Source of the DNA: Sutcliffiella horikoshii
Lineage (GTDB): Bacteria; Bacillota; Bacilli; Bacillales; Bacillaceae_I
Reading direction: 5' to 3'
Assembly (NCBI RefSeq): GCF_019931755.1
Contig: NZ_CP082918.1
Span: 2,274,001-2,338,000, forward strand
Length of the DNA: 64,000 bases
Of this stretch, positions 42,491-51,157 are shown one piece after another; position 1 is the first letter of the stretch; every line of letters begins with the position of its first letter. Both the position numbers and the translations under genes were made by a program. The notes beneath the pieces are model-generated. The model saw nothing but the letters and a program-made list of their open reading frames with translations. It made no database searches and was not told the origin of the DNA.

Positions 42491-43176
42491 GTCCAGTTCA
42501 CCCCCTCGCTTTGAACCATATAATCCACATATACCCCAGGCACGACAATTTCTTCAGGATCTAAATGCCCTAAGGGAACGAATTCCTCTACTTCGACAAT
42601 GGTATTTGTCCCTGCCATCGCCACAAGCGGATTGGTATTCCTGGCACTTTTATCAAAAATGAGATTTCCATAAGGATCTGCTTTTTTGGCAAAGACGATG
42701 GAAAGGTCTGCCGTTAGCGCCGTTTCGAGAATATAGTCTTTTCCATTTGATGTAAGGATTTGCTTGTTTTTTGTTACGATGTCACTTGTAATCCCGACGT
42801 CAACTAGAATACCGCCTAACCCAACACCACCCGCTCTGATTCTTTCAGCTAATGTTCCCTGGGGGCTGAACTCGACTTCCATCTTATTATCAGTCATCAT
42901 CTTGCCTGCAACAGGATTAGAGCCGATATGGGAAGCTATTAATTTATTTACCTTTCCTGCACAAACCACTTTTCCAATACCTATCGTTGGAAACCCCGCG
43001 TCATTTCCGATTAGTGTTAGGTTTTTCACACATGAATCCAAGAGTGTATCAACCAGCTTCGGAGGAGTCCCCACTCCTCCAAAGCCACCGAACATCAATG
43101 TCATTCCATCAAAAAATAGATGACGGACCATTTCCAGCTCAACGATTTTGTTAAATGTATTCTCCACTTTCCCCAT
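42460..43176 (-). CDS. CoA-transferase subunit A (YodS-like)
   Basis: The alpha chain of the same family I CoA-transferase has 238 residues. It shows FFDGMTLMFGGFGGVGTPPKLVD near the N-terminus, the glycine-rich SHIGSNPVAGKMM, FSPQGTLAERIRAGGVGLGG and GTNTIVEVEEFVPLGHLDPEEI. ATG 43176 has AAGGAG upstream. It lies 15 bp after the aminotransferase gene and is part of the yodT-S-R-Q unit. Confidence 0.9.
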   Translation of the reverse strand: MGKVENTFNKIVELEMVRHLFFDGMTLMFGGFGGVGTPPKLVDTLLDSCVKNLTLIGNDAGFPTIGIGKVVCAGKVNKLIASHIGSNPVAGKMMTDNKMEVEFSPQGTLAERIRAGGVGLGGILVDVGITSDIVTKNKQILTSNGKDYILETALTADLSIVFAKKADPYGNLIFDKSARNTNPLVAMAGTNTIVEVEEFVPLGHLDPEEIVVPGVYVDYMVQSEGVNWTWVWEETYGI

Positions 43177-43191
43177 CCCGTGTTTCACTCC

Positions 43192-44523
43192 TTACAATTC
43201 TGCTTGAAGTTCGTTTAGTGTCAGCTCTAGGATGGTAATCAGTTCATCCATTTCCTGTTGGTTTATCGACAGCGGCGGTGCAATTATGACTGCATCCCCT
43301 CCCACACCTTCAATACCCGCTGAGGCAGGGTAGATGAGCAAGCCATTCTTCTGGGCCAGCTCCACAAGCCTTGGTGTGACCGCCTTTTCTTGCGAATAAG
43401 GATACTTAGACGCAAGATCTGCTACTATTTCCATTCCAAGTAATAGCCCCTTGCCTCTAACGTCCCCGATAAAAGAGTACGTTTGTTTTAATTGGGATAA
43501 TTTCTGCAACAAATAATTTCCCAGATTTTCACCATTGCTTACAAGATTTTGGCTTTCGATGTATTCTAAAACTGCCAATGCGACTGCTGCCGATTGAGGA
43601 TTGGCACTATACGTATGCCCACTCATAATCACCTTAGATCCCTTTAGAATACTTTCAACTATTTTTTCGCTGACAAGTGTTGCTGCGATAGGCGTATAAC
43701 CTGCACTCATGCCTTTGCCAATACAGATGATGTCCGGAGTCACATGCCAATGTTCCATGGCAAACATTTTCCCGGTTCTTCCGATACCTGTCATCACCTC
43801 ATCTGCAATAAAAAGAATGTTATGCTTTTTGCATATCTCTGCAATCTTTTGATAATACCCATCAGGCGGACAGATTGCTCCAGCCGCTGCCCCAATAACC
43901 GGCTCCGCTACAAAAGCAGCGATATTTTCTTCCCCTATTTCCAGAATGGCACGCTCTAGGTCCTCTGCACATTTCAGGCCACAAGAAGGGTATTCCAGAT
44001 TAAATGGACAACGGTAACAATAAGGCGGCTCTACAACAGGTGATTTTTCCAATAAAGGCTCAAATCTTTTCCTGCGATCTGCGTGCCCCGATAAAGATAG
44101 TGCCCCTATCGTAATACCGTGATAGCTTTTCCAACGGGAAATAATTTGGTTTTTGTCTGGTTTTCCTACCTCTTGCCAATATTGAATGGATATTTTCATC
44201 GCCGTTTCTACAGCTTCTGTACCGCTATTAACAAAAAACGACCAATTGATATCTCCTGGTGTGATAGAACTTAATTTTGTTGCTAGTTTTTCTGCAGGAA
44301 TACTGCTGAATTGAGAACGATAAACAAACGATACTTTGCTTGCCTGATCGGCCATCGCATCTATTACAGCTTGTACATGATGACCAATGCTTGCCGTAAC
44401 AGCACCAGAAGAACCATCCAAATATTTCTTCCCAGTGACATCATACAAGTACACTCCGTTCCCATGGCTAATCACTGGGTACTCTTTATCTAATAATGGC
44501 TTAATAAGATAGGATTGATCCAT
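43192..44523 (-). CDS. class III aminotransferase (YodT-like)
   Basis: This PLP-dependent omega-aminotransferase of 443 residues has GNGVYLYDVTGKKYLDGSSG, FFVNSGTEAVETAMKIS, SYHGITIGALSLSG, the PLP-contacting FIADEVMTGIGRTGK and the lysine in CIGKGMSAGYTPI near residue 270. An unusual cysteine-rich insert CYRCPFNLEYPSCGLKC near 165 is seen in YodT-type enzymes. It is likely to act on a beta-lysine-derived amine. It is the first gene of its unit, with a 19-bp palindrome about 110 bp upstream. Confidence 0.9.
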   Translation of the reverse strand: MDQSYLIKPLLDKEYPVISHGNGVYLYDVTGKKYLDGSSGAVTASIGHHVQAVIDAMADQASKVSFVYRSQFSSIPAEKLATKLSSITPGDINWSFFVNSGTEAVETAMKISIQYWQEVGKPDKNQIISRWKSYHGITIGALSLSGHADRRKRFEPLLEKSPVVEPPYCYRCPFNLEYPSCGLKCAEDLERAILEIGEENIAAFVAEPVIGAAAGAICPPDGYYQKIAEICKKHNILFIADEVMTGIGRTGKMFAMEHWHVTPDIICIGKGMSAGYTPIAATLVSEKIVESILKGSKVIMSGHTYSANPQSAAVALAVLEYIESQNLVSNGENLGNYLLQKLSQLKQTYSFIGDVRGKGLLLGMEIVADLASKYPYSQEKAVTPRLVELAQKNGLLIYPASAGIEGVGGDAVIIAPPLSINQQEMDELITILELTLNELQAEL

Positions 44524-44632
44524 AAACGATTACTCCTTTCCACAACTGTCCTGTAACCGTTTACTAGCAGTGGTAGCCCCTTCCGTCAAGGGGCACAGTA
44601 AATCCTGGCTGTCGTGAAGCTAGCTTACTTCC

Positions 44633-44651
44633 ATTCTATGTTCAATAGAAT
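44633..44651. promoter_or_regulatory. palindrome upstream of yodT, candidate operator
   Basis: ATTCTATGTTCAATAGAAT has two perfect 7-bp arms around 5 bases, without a T tract, about 110 bp before the yodT start. It has the shape of a repressor or activator site rather than a terminator. Confidence 0.4.
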
Positions 44652-44702
44652 GAAATCTTTCGTTCAATTTATGGATAAATAAACAGTCTTAGTTATTTGT
44701 GT

Positions 44703-45053
44703 ATCACCGCTGTTCCTTTCCGCAAATGGCTTCGCTTTCCTAGGGGCGCTGCTGGAGCCTCCTCAGCTACGCCTGCGGGGTCTCCACCTAACGCTATCTC
44801 CCTCAGGAGTCTCCGCCATTTGCTCCAATCCACAACTATATTTCACATGAACGAATCGTTAATGATTTTATAACATAACTAAAATTTAAGGTTTTTCCTT
44901 AACTTTTAAATAAATGAAGTAACCTTGTTGATTGTAATGGAAGGCGCGCAGACACCCGCGGGAGGAAGGGACAGGTGAGACCCCGGAAGGCGAAGCCTGA
45001 GGAGGCTCACGGACCGCCCGCAGGCAAGCGAAGCGCCTGGAACGGAGATCAAC
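44703..45053. repeat. composite repeat element B (44703-44838) plus A (44927-45053)
   Basis: It has the same order, spacing and boundaries as the copy at 31162-31505, including the AATGAAGTAA...TTGTTGATTG junction before A. It fills most of the gap between yodT and the YjcZ gene; no ORF is supported. Confidence 0.88.
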
Positions 45054-45080
45054 AGTATTACATGCTTTTTAACTCCAAAT

Positions 45081-45113
45081 AAAAAAGCATCACTCTCATT
45101 ACCGAGTGATACT
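45081..45113 (-). terminator. terminator of the YjcZ-family gene
   Basis: AGCATCACTC pairs with GAGTGATACTT around 8 bases, followed on the minus strand by a T run. Confidence 0.75.
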
Positions 45114-45126
45114 TCCTGAACTTATC

Positions 45127-45270
45127 TTATTTGCAATAGCAAGCTCCAACAATGATTAACAAAATGAATAGAACTACGATTAAAACGAATGTATTTCCTC
45201 CGCCGTATGCCGGGGCAACTTGAGATGGGTAGTCGCATGGTCCACATGTGTAGTAACAGTAATCGTGCAT
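45127..45270 (-). CDS. YjcZ-family sporulation peptide (47 aa)
   Basis: The peptide has a Cys/Tyr/Gly-rich N-terminus (MHDYCYYTCGPCDYP) followed by the family-typical hydrophobic helix [31 protein letters not shown] precedes the ATG. YjcZ-type peptides are made during sporulation in Bacillus; their role is unknown. It shares its helix almost exactly with the peptides at 56940 and 57111. Confidence 0.82.
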   Translation of the reverse strand: MHDYCYYTCGPCDYPSQVAPAYGGGNTFVLIVVLFILLIIVGACYCK

Positions 45271-45356
45271 GGTCATCACTCCTGTTTAATATTTACACTG
45301 TTACTTTATGAACTAGGTGGCTGTCCCGTATGTGCATATGCCCATTTTTTAAAAAT

Positions 45357-46841
45357 CTATTTATGTTCCTCCATTTTATCGATAATTTTGACCATGCTCT
45401 TTAATGTCTCTTCTATATGCGTGTTATCCTCTGTAACTTGTTCGACTGTCGCGCTGATTTCCTCAAGGCCCGCTGTCGCTTCTTCCATCAATGCTGCAAA
45501 TTCACTCGTATAGGAGTCAGTATTTGCTGTTTTTTCTTTTACTGTACTTGCAAAATCACGAAATTGCTGTGCATCAGTTAATAATGTTTTCAAGGTTTCA
45601 CTGATGTGCTGGAAGGAATGGTTGACCTGATTTGTTGCTTCAAGGTTTTTCTCCATTTTTGCAATATTAAGTTGCAGCTGTTGTAATACCTCTTCTTTTG
45701 TTTGGTTAAGAGAGGAGAGGTTTTCTGTGATTTCTTTTGTCGTTTCGCCAGTGGATGTGGCAAGCTTACGGATCTCTTCTGCTACTACCGCAAAACCTCT
45801 TCCGGCTTCCCCTGCCCTAGCAGCTTCAATAGAAGCATTCAGAGCTAGCAAGTTTGTCTGATCCGTAATATTTTTTATGTGTTGAGTTAATAAGTTTGTT
45901 TCATCGATTTTTTCCGTAAGAACCTGGAATACAGCATCCATTTCCGCAACATCCTGCGAAAAGCTTTTCATGTTTTCCTGTAGTTCTACTGCCATCACTT
46001 TCCCTTGATCTGCTGTAGTTTTTGTTGTATTTGTTGTTTGATATAAGCTATTCGATTTATCTACAACATTGTCCATCAAGGTTGATACATCATTCGTCTG
46101 TTCCGCAATGCCACCAATCTGGTCGGCTTGCTTTTGACTTCCCACGGACAGCTCCTGTATGGTTAGTGACACTTCTTTTTGGGATCGAATACTCATGTTA
46201 AGGCGATCATGGACTTTATTGACTCGTTCAATTAATGTCATGGCATCCCGCTGAAAGGCTTCCTGCTTTATTTGACGCTCTTCACTTACAGCTTGCATCG
46301 TGTCTACAATACCCTCGAATTGAGCAAACAATTTCTTCCCTATTTTCACTTGTACAAATGTAATGACAAACAACAAAAAGAATAGCAGGACTATATTTCC
46401 TAACTGTCCGTCTGTCATCAGGTTGCCGTTTAGAAATGACCAAAGTGAGTAAGCGAAAAGGACTAGACTCCCTACACCTCCAACAATAAAGACATTTCTA
46501 TTAAAGTAAACGGTTGCAAGCATCAAAACAAAAAAAGGTAGAATAAATCCTGATAAAGATGCCCCGCGGTTTACCAAAATTATAAAAAATACTGTGAAAG
46601 TTACTCCTACTGTAAAGTAAGGCACTAAGTAGTGAAACCACTCATTCCATCTGGTCAAAATTAATAAAATAACCCCTAAGCACAAAGCAACAAATAAGGT
46701 CACGGTTATAACTGTTGCCGCCGGTACAAAGAAATTCACAAGAAGCCCGGCACCATACGAGATGAAAATCACGAAAAACATGAGCTTATTTTTATTGATC
46801 AAATCTTGAAACTTTAATTCTTTTACACTTACTGCTGACAT
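45357..46841 (-). CDS. membrane-bound methyl-accepting chemotaxis-like protein
   Basis: The protein has 494 residues. Five or six closely packed membrane helices lie in the first 180 residues, with almost no extracellular sensor domain. A cytoplasmic signalling domain follows, with the hairpin-tip sequence around [20 protein letters not shown] and [15 protein letters not shown] near residue 330. No HAMP domain is evident. Such receptors probably sense membrane state or a transported solute. ATG 46841 is favoured by GTGGGGGAT upstream. Confidence 0.88.
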   Translation of the reverse strand: MSAVSVKELKFQDLINKNKLMFFVIFISYGAGLLVNFFVPAATVITVTLFVALCLGVILLILTRWNEWFHYLVPYFTVGVTFTVFFIILVNRGASLSGFILPFFVLMLATVYFNRNVFIVGGVGSLVLFAYSLWSFLNGNLMTDGQLGNIVLLFFLLFVITFVQVKIGKKLFAQFEGIVDTMQAVSEERQIKQEAFQRDAMTLIERVNKVHDRLNMSIRSQKEVSLTIQELSVGSQKQADQIGGIAEQTNDVSTLMDNVVDKSNSLYQTTNTTKTTADQGKVMAVELQENMKSFSQDVAEMDAVFQVLTEKIDETNLLTQHIKNITDQTNLLALNASIEAARAGEAGRGFAVVAEEIRKLATSTGETTKEITENLSSLNQTKEEVLQQLQLNIAKMEKNLEATNQVNHSFQHISETLKTLLTDAQQFRDFASTVKEKTANTDSYTSEFAALMEEATAGLEEISATVEQVTEDNTHIEETLKSMVKIIDKMEEHK

Positions 46842-46956
46842 TGCATAATCCCCCACTCCATCATCCATTGTTGCTTTTTTTCTTTTATATCTACTAATTC
46901 TTCATGTTCCTTCTGTTATCCTGCAATAATTCTGTTATTTTGTTGAATTTTGACAG

Positions 46957-46983
46957 AAAAAAACCAGGCAGTAATTGCCCGGC
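46957..46983 (-). terminator. terminator of the small Lys-rich gene
   Basis: CCGGGCA pairs with TGCCTGG around 4 bases, followed by TTTTTTT on the minus strand. Confidence 0.7.
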
Positions 46984-47018
46984 ATTTGAGATTTAGTCTT
47001 CCTATGTTTCCATTCATA

Positions 47019-47168
47019 TTATTTATCTGTTTGTTTTTGCTTCTTTTTCAAGTACTCCGCACGTATTTTTTCAAGTTGCTTCTTTTTATCAAGTTTAGCA
47101 GGTGTCTGTTTTTCATGAAACTTTGCCACAGCTACCTTACCTTTGTTGTCCAATTGATATTTTCCCAT
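47019..47168 (-). CDS. small lysine-rich protein, unknown function (49 aa)
   Basis: ATG 47168 follows AGGTGAACAG. The product has one third Lys/Arg residues, begins MGKYQLDNKGKVAVAKFHEK and ends in a charged helix with LDKKKQLEKIRAEYLKKKQK. It lies 21 bp after msrAB and just before a terminator, so it may be co-transcribed with msrAB. Family not recognised. Confidence 0.65.
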   Translation of the reverse strand: MGKYQLDNKGKVAVAKFHEKQTPAKLDKKKQLEKIRAEYLKKKQKQTDK

Positions 47169-47189
47169 CTGTTCACCTACTTTTCTTGT

Positions 47190-48143
47190 TTAAAACAATT
47201 TCTTATATTCTCCATAGCCTTCTGTTTCGAGTTGGCTTACCGGGATGAAGCGGAGGGCAGCGGAGTTAATGCAATACCTTAATCCGCCCTTGTCTACAGG
47301 ACCGTCTTCGAACACGTGGCCCAGATGAGAATCTCCCTCTTTGCTTCTAACTTCCGTCCGTACCATTCTGTGACTTACATCCATCTCTTCTTTTACTTGT
47401 TCTTTGTTTATCGGCTTGGTAAAGCTTGGCCATCCGCAACCGGCATCATATTTATCAAGCGAAGAGAATAATGGCTCACCAGAAACTATGTCAACATAGA
47501 TTCCTTCTTCTGTATGATTCCAGAACTCATTTTTAAAAGGTGGTTCTGTGCCGTTATTCTGTGTAACCTCATACTGCATAGGTGTTAGCTTCTTTTTCAA
47601 GTCTTCGCTGTTTTCTTTTTTCCAATGCTCTTTAATAAATGCCGCCCTCCCAGATCCTGCTTGATACATCTTATAACGGAAAGGATTTTTCTTGTAATAA
47701 TCTTGATGATACTCTTCCGCTGTATAAAATGGCTTGGCAGGAAGTATTTCTGTTACGATTGGATCTTTAAATCTTCCACTTTGGTTTAAGTCTTGCTTAG
47801 ATTTTTCCGCGATCTCCCTTTGTTCATCGGAATGATAGAAAATGGCGGTACGATACGAATCTCCCCGGTCGTGGAATTGTCCGCCAGCATCTGTGGGATC
47901 AATTTGACTCCAAAAAACGTCTAGTAATTTTTCATACGGGAATATTTCAGGATTGAACGTAATTTGTACCGCTTCATAATGGCCTGTCGTCTCCGAACAA
48001 ACCTCTTTATAAGTAGGGTTTTCTTTATGTCCACCTGTGTAACCTGAAACTACTTGTTCAATACCATCTTGTTCGTCAAAAGGTTTAACCATGCACCAAA
48101 AGCAACCACCTGCAAATGTTGCTTTTTCTAATTTGTTCATCAT
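47190..48143 (-). CDS. msrAB: methionine sulfoxide reductase MsrA-MsrB fusion
   Basis: The fusion has 317 residues. The N-terminal MsrA domain has the nucleophile in [14 protein letters not shown] near residue 16 and [15 protein letters not shown]. The C-terminal MsrB domain (from about residue 180) has [33 protein letters not shown] and [11 protein letters not shown]. It reduces both S and R forms of methionine sulfoxide. The fusion order A-B is common in Firmicutes. Confidence 0.95.
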   Translation of the reverse strand: MMNKLEKATFAGGCFWCMVKPFDEQDGIEQVVSGYTGGHKENPTYKEVCSETTGHYEAVQITFNPEIFPYEKLLDVFWSQIDPTDAGGQFHDRGDSYRTAIFYHSDEQREIAEKSKQDLNQSGRFKDPIVTEILPAKPFYTAEEYHQDYYKKNPFRYKMYQAGSGRAAFIKEHWKKENSEDLKKKLTPMQYEVTQNNGTEPPFKNEFWNHTEEGIYVDIVSGEPLFSSLDKYDAGCGWPSFTKPINKEQVKEEMDVSHRMVRTEVRSKEGDSHLGHVFEDGPVDKGGLRYCINSAALRFIPVSQLETEGYGEYKKLF

Positions 48144-48282
48144 GTAGCACCCACCTTTTTATATAATATATTTACGTTGAATTATAGCAATATCATAGAG
48201 GAATTCCTAATGGAATGCTCGTATTACAGAAAGATAATAGGTATGGTAAAATGAGGGGTACATATCTCAGGAGGTTCAATTT

Positions 48283-49209
48283 ATGAGTAAAAAAGTAGAA
48301 GTTTATATATTAGCAGGGTTTCTTGGGAGTGGGAAGACTACCCTTTTGACTCAAATGCTGCAACAGGAACAAGCGGAAAATAGAAAAGTCGCGGTGGTAA
48401 TGAACGAGCTTGGCAAGGTCTCTATCGACTCCGATTCCATACCGGACGAAACCCCACTTTCTGAATTATTTGATGGCTGTATTTGTTGTACGATTCAAGA
48501 GAAATTGGAATCAACTATGCAGGGGCTTTTACTTGATAAAGATTTGGATGCCATTTACATAGAGACGACAGGTGCGGCACATCCAATTGAGGTGCTTGAC
48601 ACAGTTCTTTCTCCCATTTTCGCAAACAAGTTTTCTGAAGCACGTATTATCACCCTTTTAGATGTCCTGCGATGGAAAGATCGTGACAGCTTATCCATTC
48701 AAGTCAAACAGTTGATAAGAGAACAAGTGAAGCATGCCGATATGCTTATTTTGAACAAGACGGATTTAGTAAGTGAAGCAGAGGTTTCTAGCATTTTGTT
48801 TGAATTGCAATCCATCAACCCACATGCTTCCACACTGCTGACTACGTATGCTAAGATTCCGGAAAACAGCTGGAAGAGAACGAAGCAGATAGAAAAAGGA
48901 AGCCATTCTAGTGCACATGTTAAGGATTCCCTTCATTTGAAGACATTTGTGTATCAGTTTTCCACTAAAATAGACTTAGATGAGTTTGAAGATTGGCTTA
49001 GAAATCTTCCTGACTCCGTTTATCGCATCAAAGGGTATCTTACTTTCGAGCATTCAAACAGTATTTATTTGTTTCAATATTCTTACGGCACTCCACTCTA
49101 TTTAAAAGAGTTGGTTAAAGTACCATTGAATTTGGTCATTATTGGTGAAGACTTGGATGTAGAGTTATTAACAGATCAATTACTTGCTTTAGAAAAAAAC
49201 AAGCAATAA
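48283..49209 (+). CDS. COG0523 / CobW-family GTPase
   Basis: This metal-chaperone-type G3E GTPase of 308 residues has Walker A GFLGSGKTTLL, the metal-binding CICCT (pattern CxCC) near residue 65, IETTGAAHP and the guanine-specificity NKTD. A CobW C-terminal domain follows. It is shorter than zinc-regulated YciC/ZagA and lacks a histidine-rich tail. No Zur box was found upstream. The metal and client are unknown. The RBS is AGGAGG. Confidence 0.88.
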   Translation: MSKKVEVYILAGFLGSGKTTLLTQMLQQEQAENRKVAVVMNELGKVSIDSDSIPDETPLSELFDGCICCTIQEKLESTMQGLLLDKDLDAIYIETTGAAHPIEVLDTVLSPIFANKFSEARIITLLDVLRWKDRDSLSIQVKQLIREQVKHADMLILNKTDLVSEAEVSSILFELQSINPHASTLLTTYAKIPENSWKRTKQIEKGSHSSAHVKDSLHLKTFVYQFSTKIDLDEFEDWLRNLPDSVYRIKGYLTFEHSNSIYLFQYSYGTPLYLKELVKVPLNLVIIGEDLDVELLTDQLLALEKNKQ

Positions 49210-49213
49210 ATGA

Positions 49214-49248
49214 AGTGCTGTGCAAATCCTCATGATTTGCACAGCACT
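49214..49248 (+). terminator. terminator of the COG0523 GTPase gene
   Basis: GTGCTGTGCAAATC pairs with GATTTGCACAGCAC around 5 bases, followed by TTTT. Confidence 0.85.
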
Positions 49249-49337
49249 TTTCATTTTTATTCATTCATGAATGCCATCAAATTGAATATGTTGATTAGTA
49301 ATGAGAATTATACTGTTTTTGTGAAAAGAGGGATGTC

Positions 49338-50183
49338 ATGATTGTCATAAACGGAGAATCAATTACAGAAACTACTCTTTCTAATCTAGAAGACCTTGAA
49401 AAGACAATTTTCCAACGCTTACTTAATGATCAAGAAGTATATTCATATGATTCTATGGAGGAATTAAGATTTGAGATTGCCTTACGGAATAACATTGTCG
49501 CAAGTGCCGCATTAATGGCACAGGGAGAAGCGCGCTTTGAAACGTTTGCCGGTTCACAAGGCAACCCTGCGTATTGGAATATAACAGAGACTGGCGGCTT
49601 TTTAATACGGAAAGATGTCAATCCATCAGATGCCATAACTGATATTCTTGAAAACAGTCAATTTTATGCGTATGAGTGCGCAACTGCCATCCTTATTCTC
49701 TATTATCATGCTATTTTAAACACAATCGGGCCTAAACTTTTTAATGAATACTTTCAAGACTTGTTACTATACAGCTGGCATTTTGATTCAGATCTTGTCA
49801 TGCAGTCGGTCTACACTTTCTATACGATTCCAGGTGATGTTGTTTACTTTAAAAACCCTGATTTCAATCCATTGACCTATTGGTGGAGAGGTGAAAATGC
49901 CGTGGTGATGGGTGACGATTTGTATTTCGGGCACGGACTTGGACTAAAAGATGCAGCGTATATCATTGAGTTCTTGAATGGAACGAGAAAACCAGATGGT
50001 AATAAACCTGCTTATCTGAGTGATTATGTTGCCCGTCCATCTTTTACACATTTGGCAAAGTTATTCTCCTCTCCAAACAGACGAACCAAACACCAACATC
50101 CAGTCATTATCCATCGCAAGAATTCCATTTCCCTTGATCGGTATTTGTTCTACTTGTATCGCTCTTACCTTCCTAATCAATAA
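49338..50183 (+). CDS. tgl: protein-glutamine gamma-glutamyltransferase (spore transglutaminase)
   Basis: Tgl of 281 residues crosslinks spore coat proteins through epsilon-(gamma-glutamyl)lysine bonds. The N-terminal block is FEIALRNNIVASAALM. The catalytic cysteine is in YAYECATAILILYYHA near residue 117, and later blocks include PDFNPLTYWWRGENAVVMG and YFGHGLGL. The size and motifs match Bacillus Tgl closely. The RBS GAGGGATG precedes the ATG. Confidence 0.95.
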   Translation: MIVINGESITETTLSNLEDLEKTIFQRLLNDQEVYSYDSMEELRFEIALRNNIVASAALMAQGEARFETFAGSQGNPAYWNITETGGFLIRKDVNPSDAITDILENSQFYAYECATAILILYYHAILNTIGPKLFNEYFQDLLLYSWHFDSDLVMQSVYTFYTIPGDVVYFKNPDFNPLTYWWRGENAVVMGDDLYFGHGLGLKDAAYIIEFLNGTRKPDGNKPAYLSDYVARPSFTHLAKLFSSPNRRTKHQHPVIIHRKNSISLDRYLFYLYRSYLPNQ

Positions 50184-50184
50184 A

Positions 50185-50216
50185 GGCCAGCTCCCACATA
50201 GGAGCCAGCCTCTTTC
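50185..50216. terminator. terminator between tgl and the small convergent gene
   Basis: GGCCAGCTCC pairs, with two mismatches, with GGAGCCAGCC around 6 bases. Confidence 0.6.
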
Positions 50217-50364
50217 ATTTTGAATTTTGGACAAGCCTTAAGATTTCCAAAGCACGGTTGCCTTCTTTTTTAAGAAGCTCCTCCCATATCTGATCTCGTC
50301 GGCAGTCTAGTTTAATAATATCGTAAGCTAGTTTAAATGAATCAGAATTGTGATACTCCTGCAA
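50215..50364 (-). CDS. small protein, unknown function (49 aa), coupled to the FbpA-like gene
   Basis: TTG 50364 lies 2 bp after the FbpA-like stop codon, and the ribosome-binding site GGGGAGGAGG is inside the end of that gene, so the two are translationally coupled. The product, QEYHNSDSFKLAYDIIKLDC and onwards, is a charged helical peptide I do not recognise. Confidence 0.6.
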   Translation of the reverse strand: MQEYHNSDSFKLAYDIIKLDCRRDQIWEELLKKEGNRALEILRLVQNSK

Positions 50365-50366
50365 GT

Positions 50367-50528
50367 TTACCTCCTCCCCTTTTCAATTAAGTTCGTATAT
50401 TCCTTTTTCAATTCACTTAATGTGTAGGTGGAAAGAACACTATGATTCATGAAAAACCCCGCATTAACAAGTTTGGTTATATAATACTCTTTTGCATCAT
50501 TGATAGCCTTTTTTAAATTTTTCGCCAT
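50367..50528 (-). CDS. FbpA-like small basic protein (53 aa)
   Basis: It contains AKEYYITKLVNAGFF and the hallmark YTLSELKKEYTNL of the Fur-regulated basic protein A family, small proteins involved in iron-sparing control in B. subtilis. It is basic overall. No convincing Fur box was found in the 130 bp upstream, so iron regulation is not supported by sequence. Confidence 0.6.
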   Translation of the reverse strand: MAKNLKKAINDAKEYYITKLVNAGFFMNHSVLSTYTLSELKKEYTNLIEKGRR

Positions 50529-50629
50529 TCCACTCACCTCTCTTTATTCCAGTTTATTGAACAAATAGGGTAAATTCTTTATTTTTGTCAGGAGTTATCA
50601 CATAGAATTTATAAACAATATCATTTGAT

Positions 50630-50682
50630 TGTTAGGTTTTCTTACAAACGCACAGGAATTAGCTATGAAAATGTACTATAAT
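50630..50682 (+). promoter_or_regulatory. TnrA box and -10 element of the tnrA promoter
   Basis: TGTTAGGTTTTCTTACA (50630-50646) fits TGTNA-N7-TNACA exactly. A perfect TATAAT lies at 50677-50682 and there is no good -35 box. The site is centred about 50 bp before the expected start, the position used for TnrA activation. Confidence 0.85.
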
Positions 50683-50718
50683 GACAGTAAGAGCTCTTAG
50701 AATAGGATGTGAGTGGCT

Positions 50719-51042
50719 ATGGCACAAGAGGATCCATCTTTGAAAGAGAGAAAAGTCATTTCAATCGGCACGGTACGCGATCTTACAGGTTTATCAGAAA
50801 GACAGATTAGATATTACGAGGAAAGAAAGTTGATCTTTCCTGCAAGATCAGGTTCAGGTATTCGGAAGTATTCCTTCTCTGATGTAGAACGGTTGATGGA
50901 AATTGCCAATCAGATGGAAGAAGGCGTTCAGACTCATGAAATACGCCGCGAGTGGAAAAAGAAAGAAAAAGAGAATGAAAACTGGAAGAAACAGATGTTA
51001 AAAGGGCAAATTCAGGCGCATTTCAAACAAAATAGAAACTAA
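50719..51042 (+). CDS. tnrA: nitrogen-starvation regulator TnrA (MerR family)
   Basis: The protein has 107 residues. The MerR-type helix-turn-helix has [21 protein letters not shown] and [24 protein letters not shown]. The C-terminal [15 protein letters not shown] matches the segment by which TnrA binds feedback-inhibited glutamine synthetase, distinguishing it from GlnR, and no glnA gene follows. ATG 50719 has AGGATG upstream. The TnrA box in its own promoter indicates autoregulation under nitrogen limitation. Confidence 0.92.
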   Translation: MAQEDPSLKERKVISIGTVRDLTGLSERQIRYYEERKLIFPARSGSGIRKYSFSDVERLMEIANQMEEGVQTHEIRREWKKKEKENENWKKQMLKGQIQAHFKQNRN

Positions 51043-51079
51043 GCATGATTATCTCCTTGGAGGAAATCATGCTTTTTTC
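51041..51079 (+). terminator. terminator of tnrA
   Basis: AAGCATGATT...CTCC pairs with GGAG...AATCATGCTT, followed by TTTTTT. Confidence 0.85.
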
Positions 51080-51157
51080 TGTAGCTGAATTTAATCTTAA
51101 CGACAGGGTTTGGTTATGCTACCATTAGCACATCAGGTTTTAAGTGGAGCGTGAAAT

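Noticed and set aside
44524..44700. Lysine riboswitch before the yodT operon
   Set aside because: The leader has small hairpins (CCCCTT/AAGGGG) but none of the conserved lysine-riboswitch elements were recognised.
48180..48282. Zur box upstream of the COG0523 GTPase gene
   Set aside because: No TCGTAATNATTACGA-like palindrome could be found.
50529..50650. Fur box upstream of the FbpA-like gene
   Set aside because: No acceptable match to the GATAATGATTATC-type site was seen.
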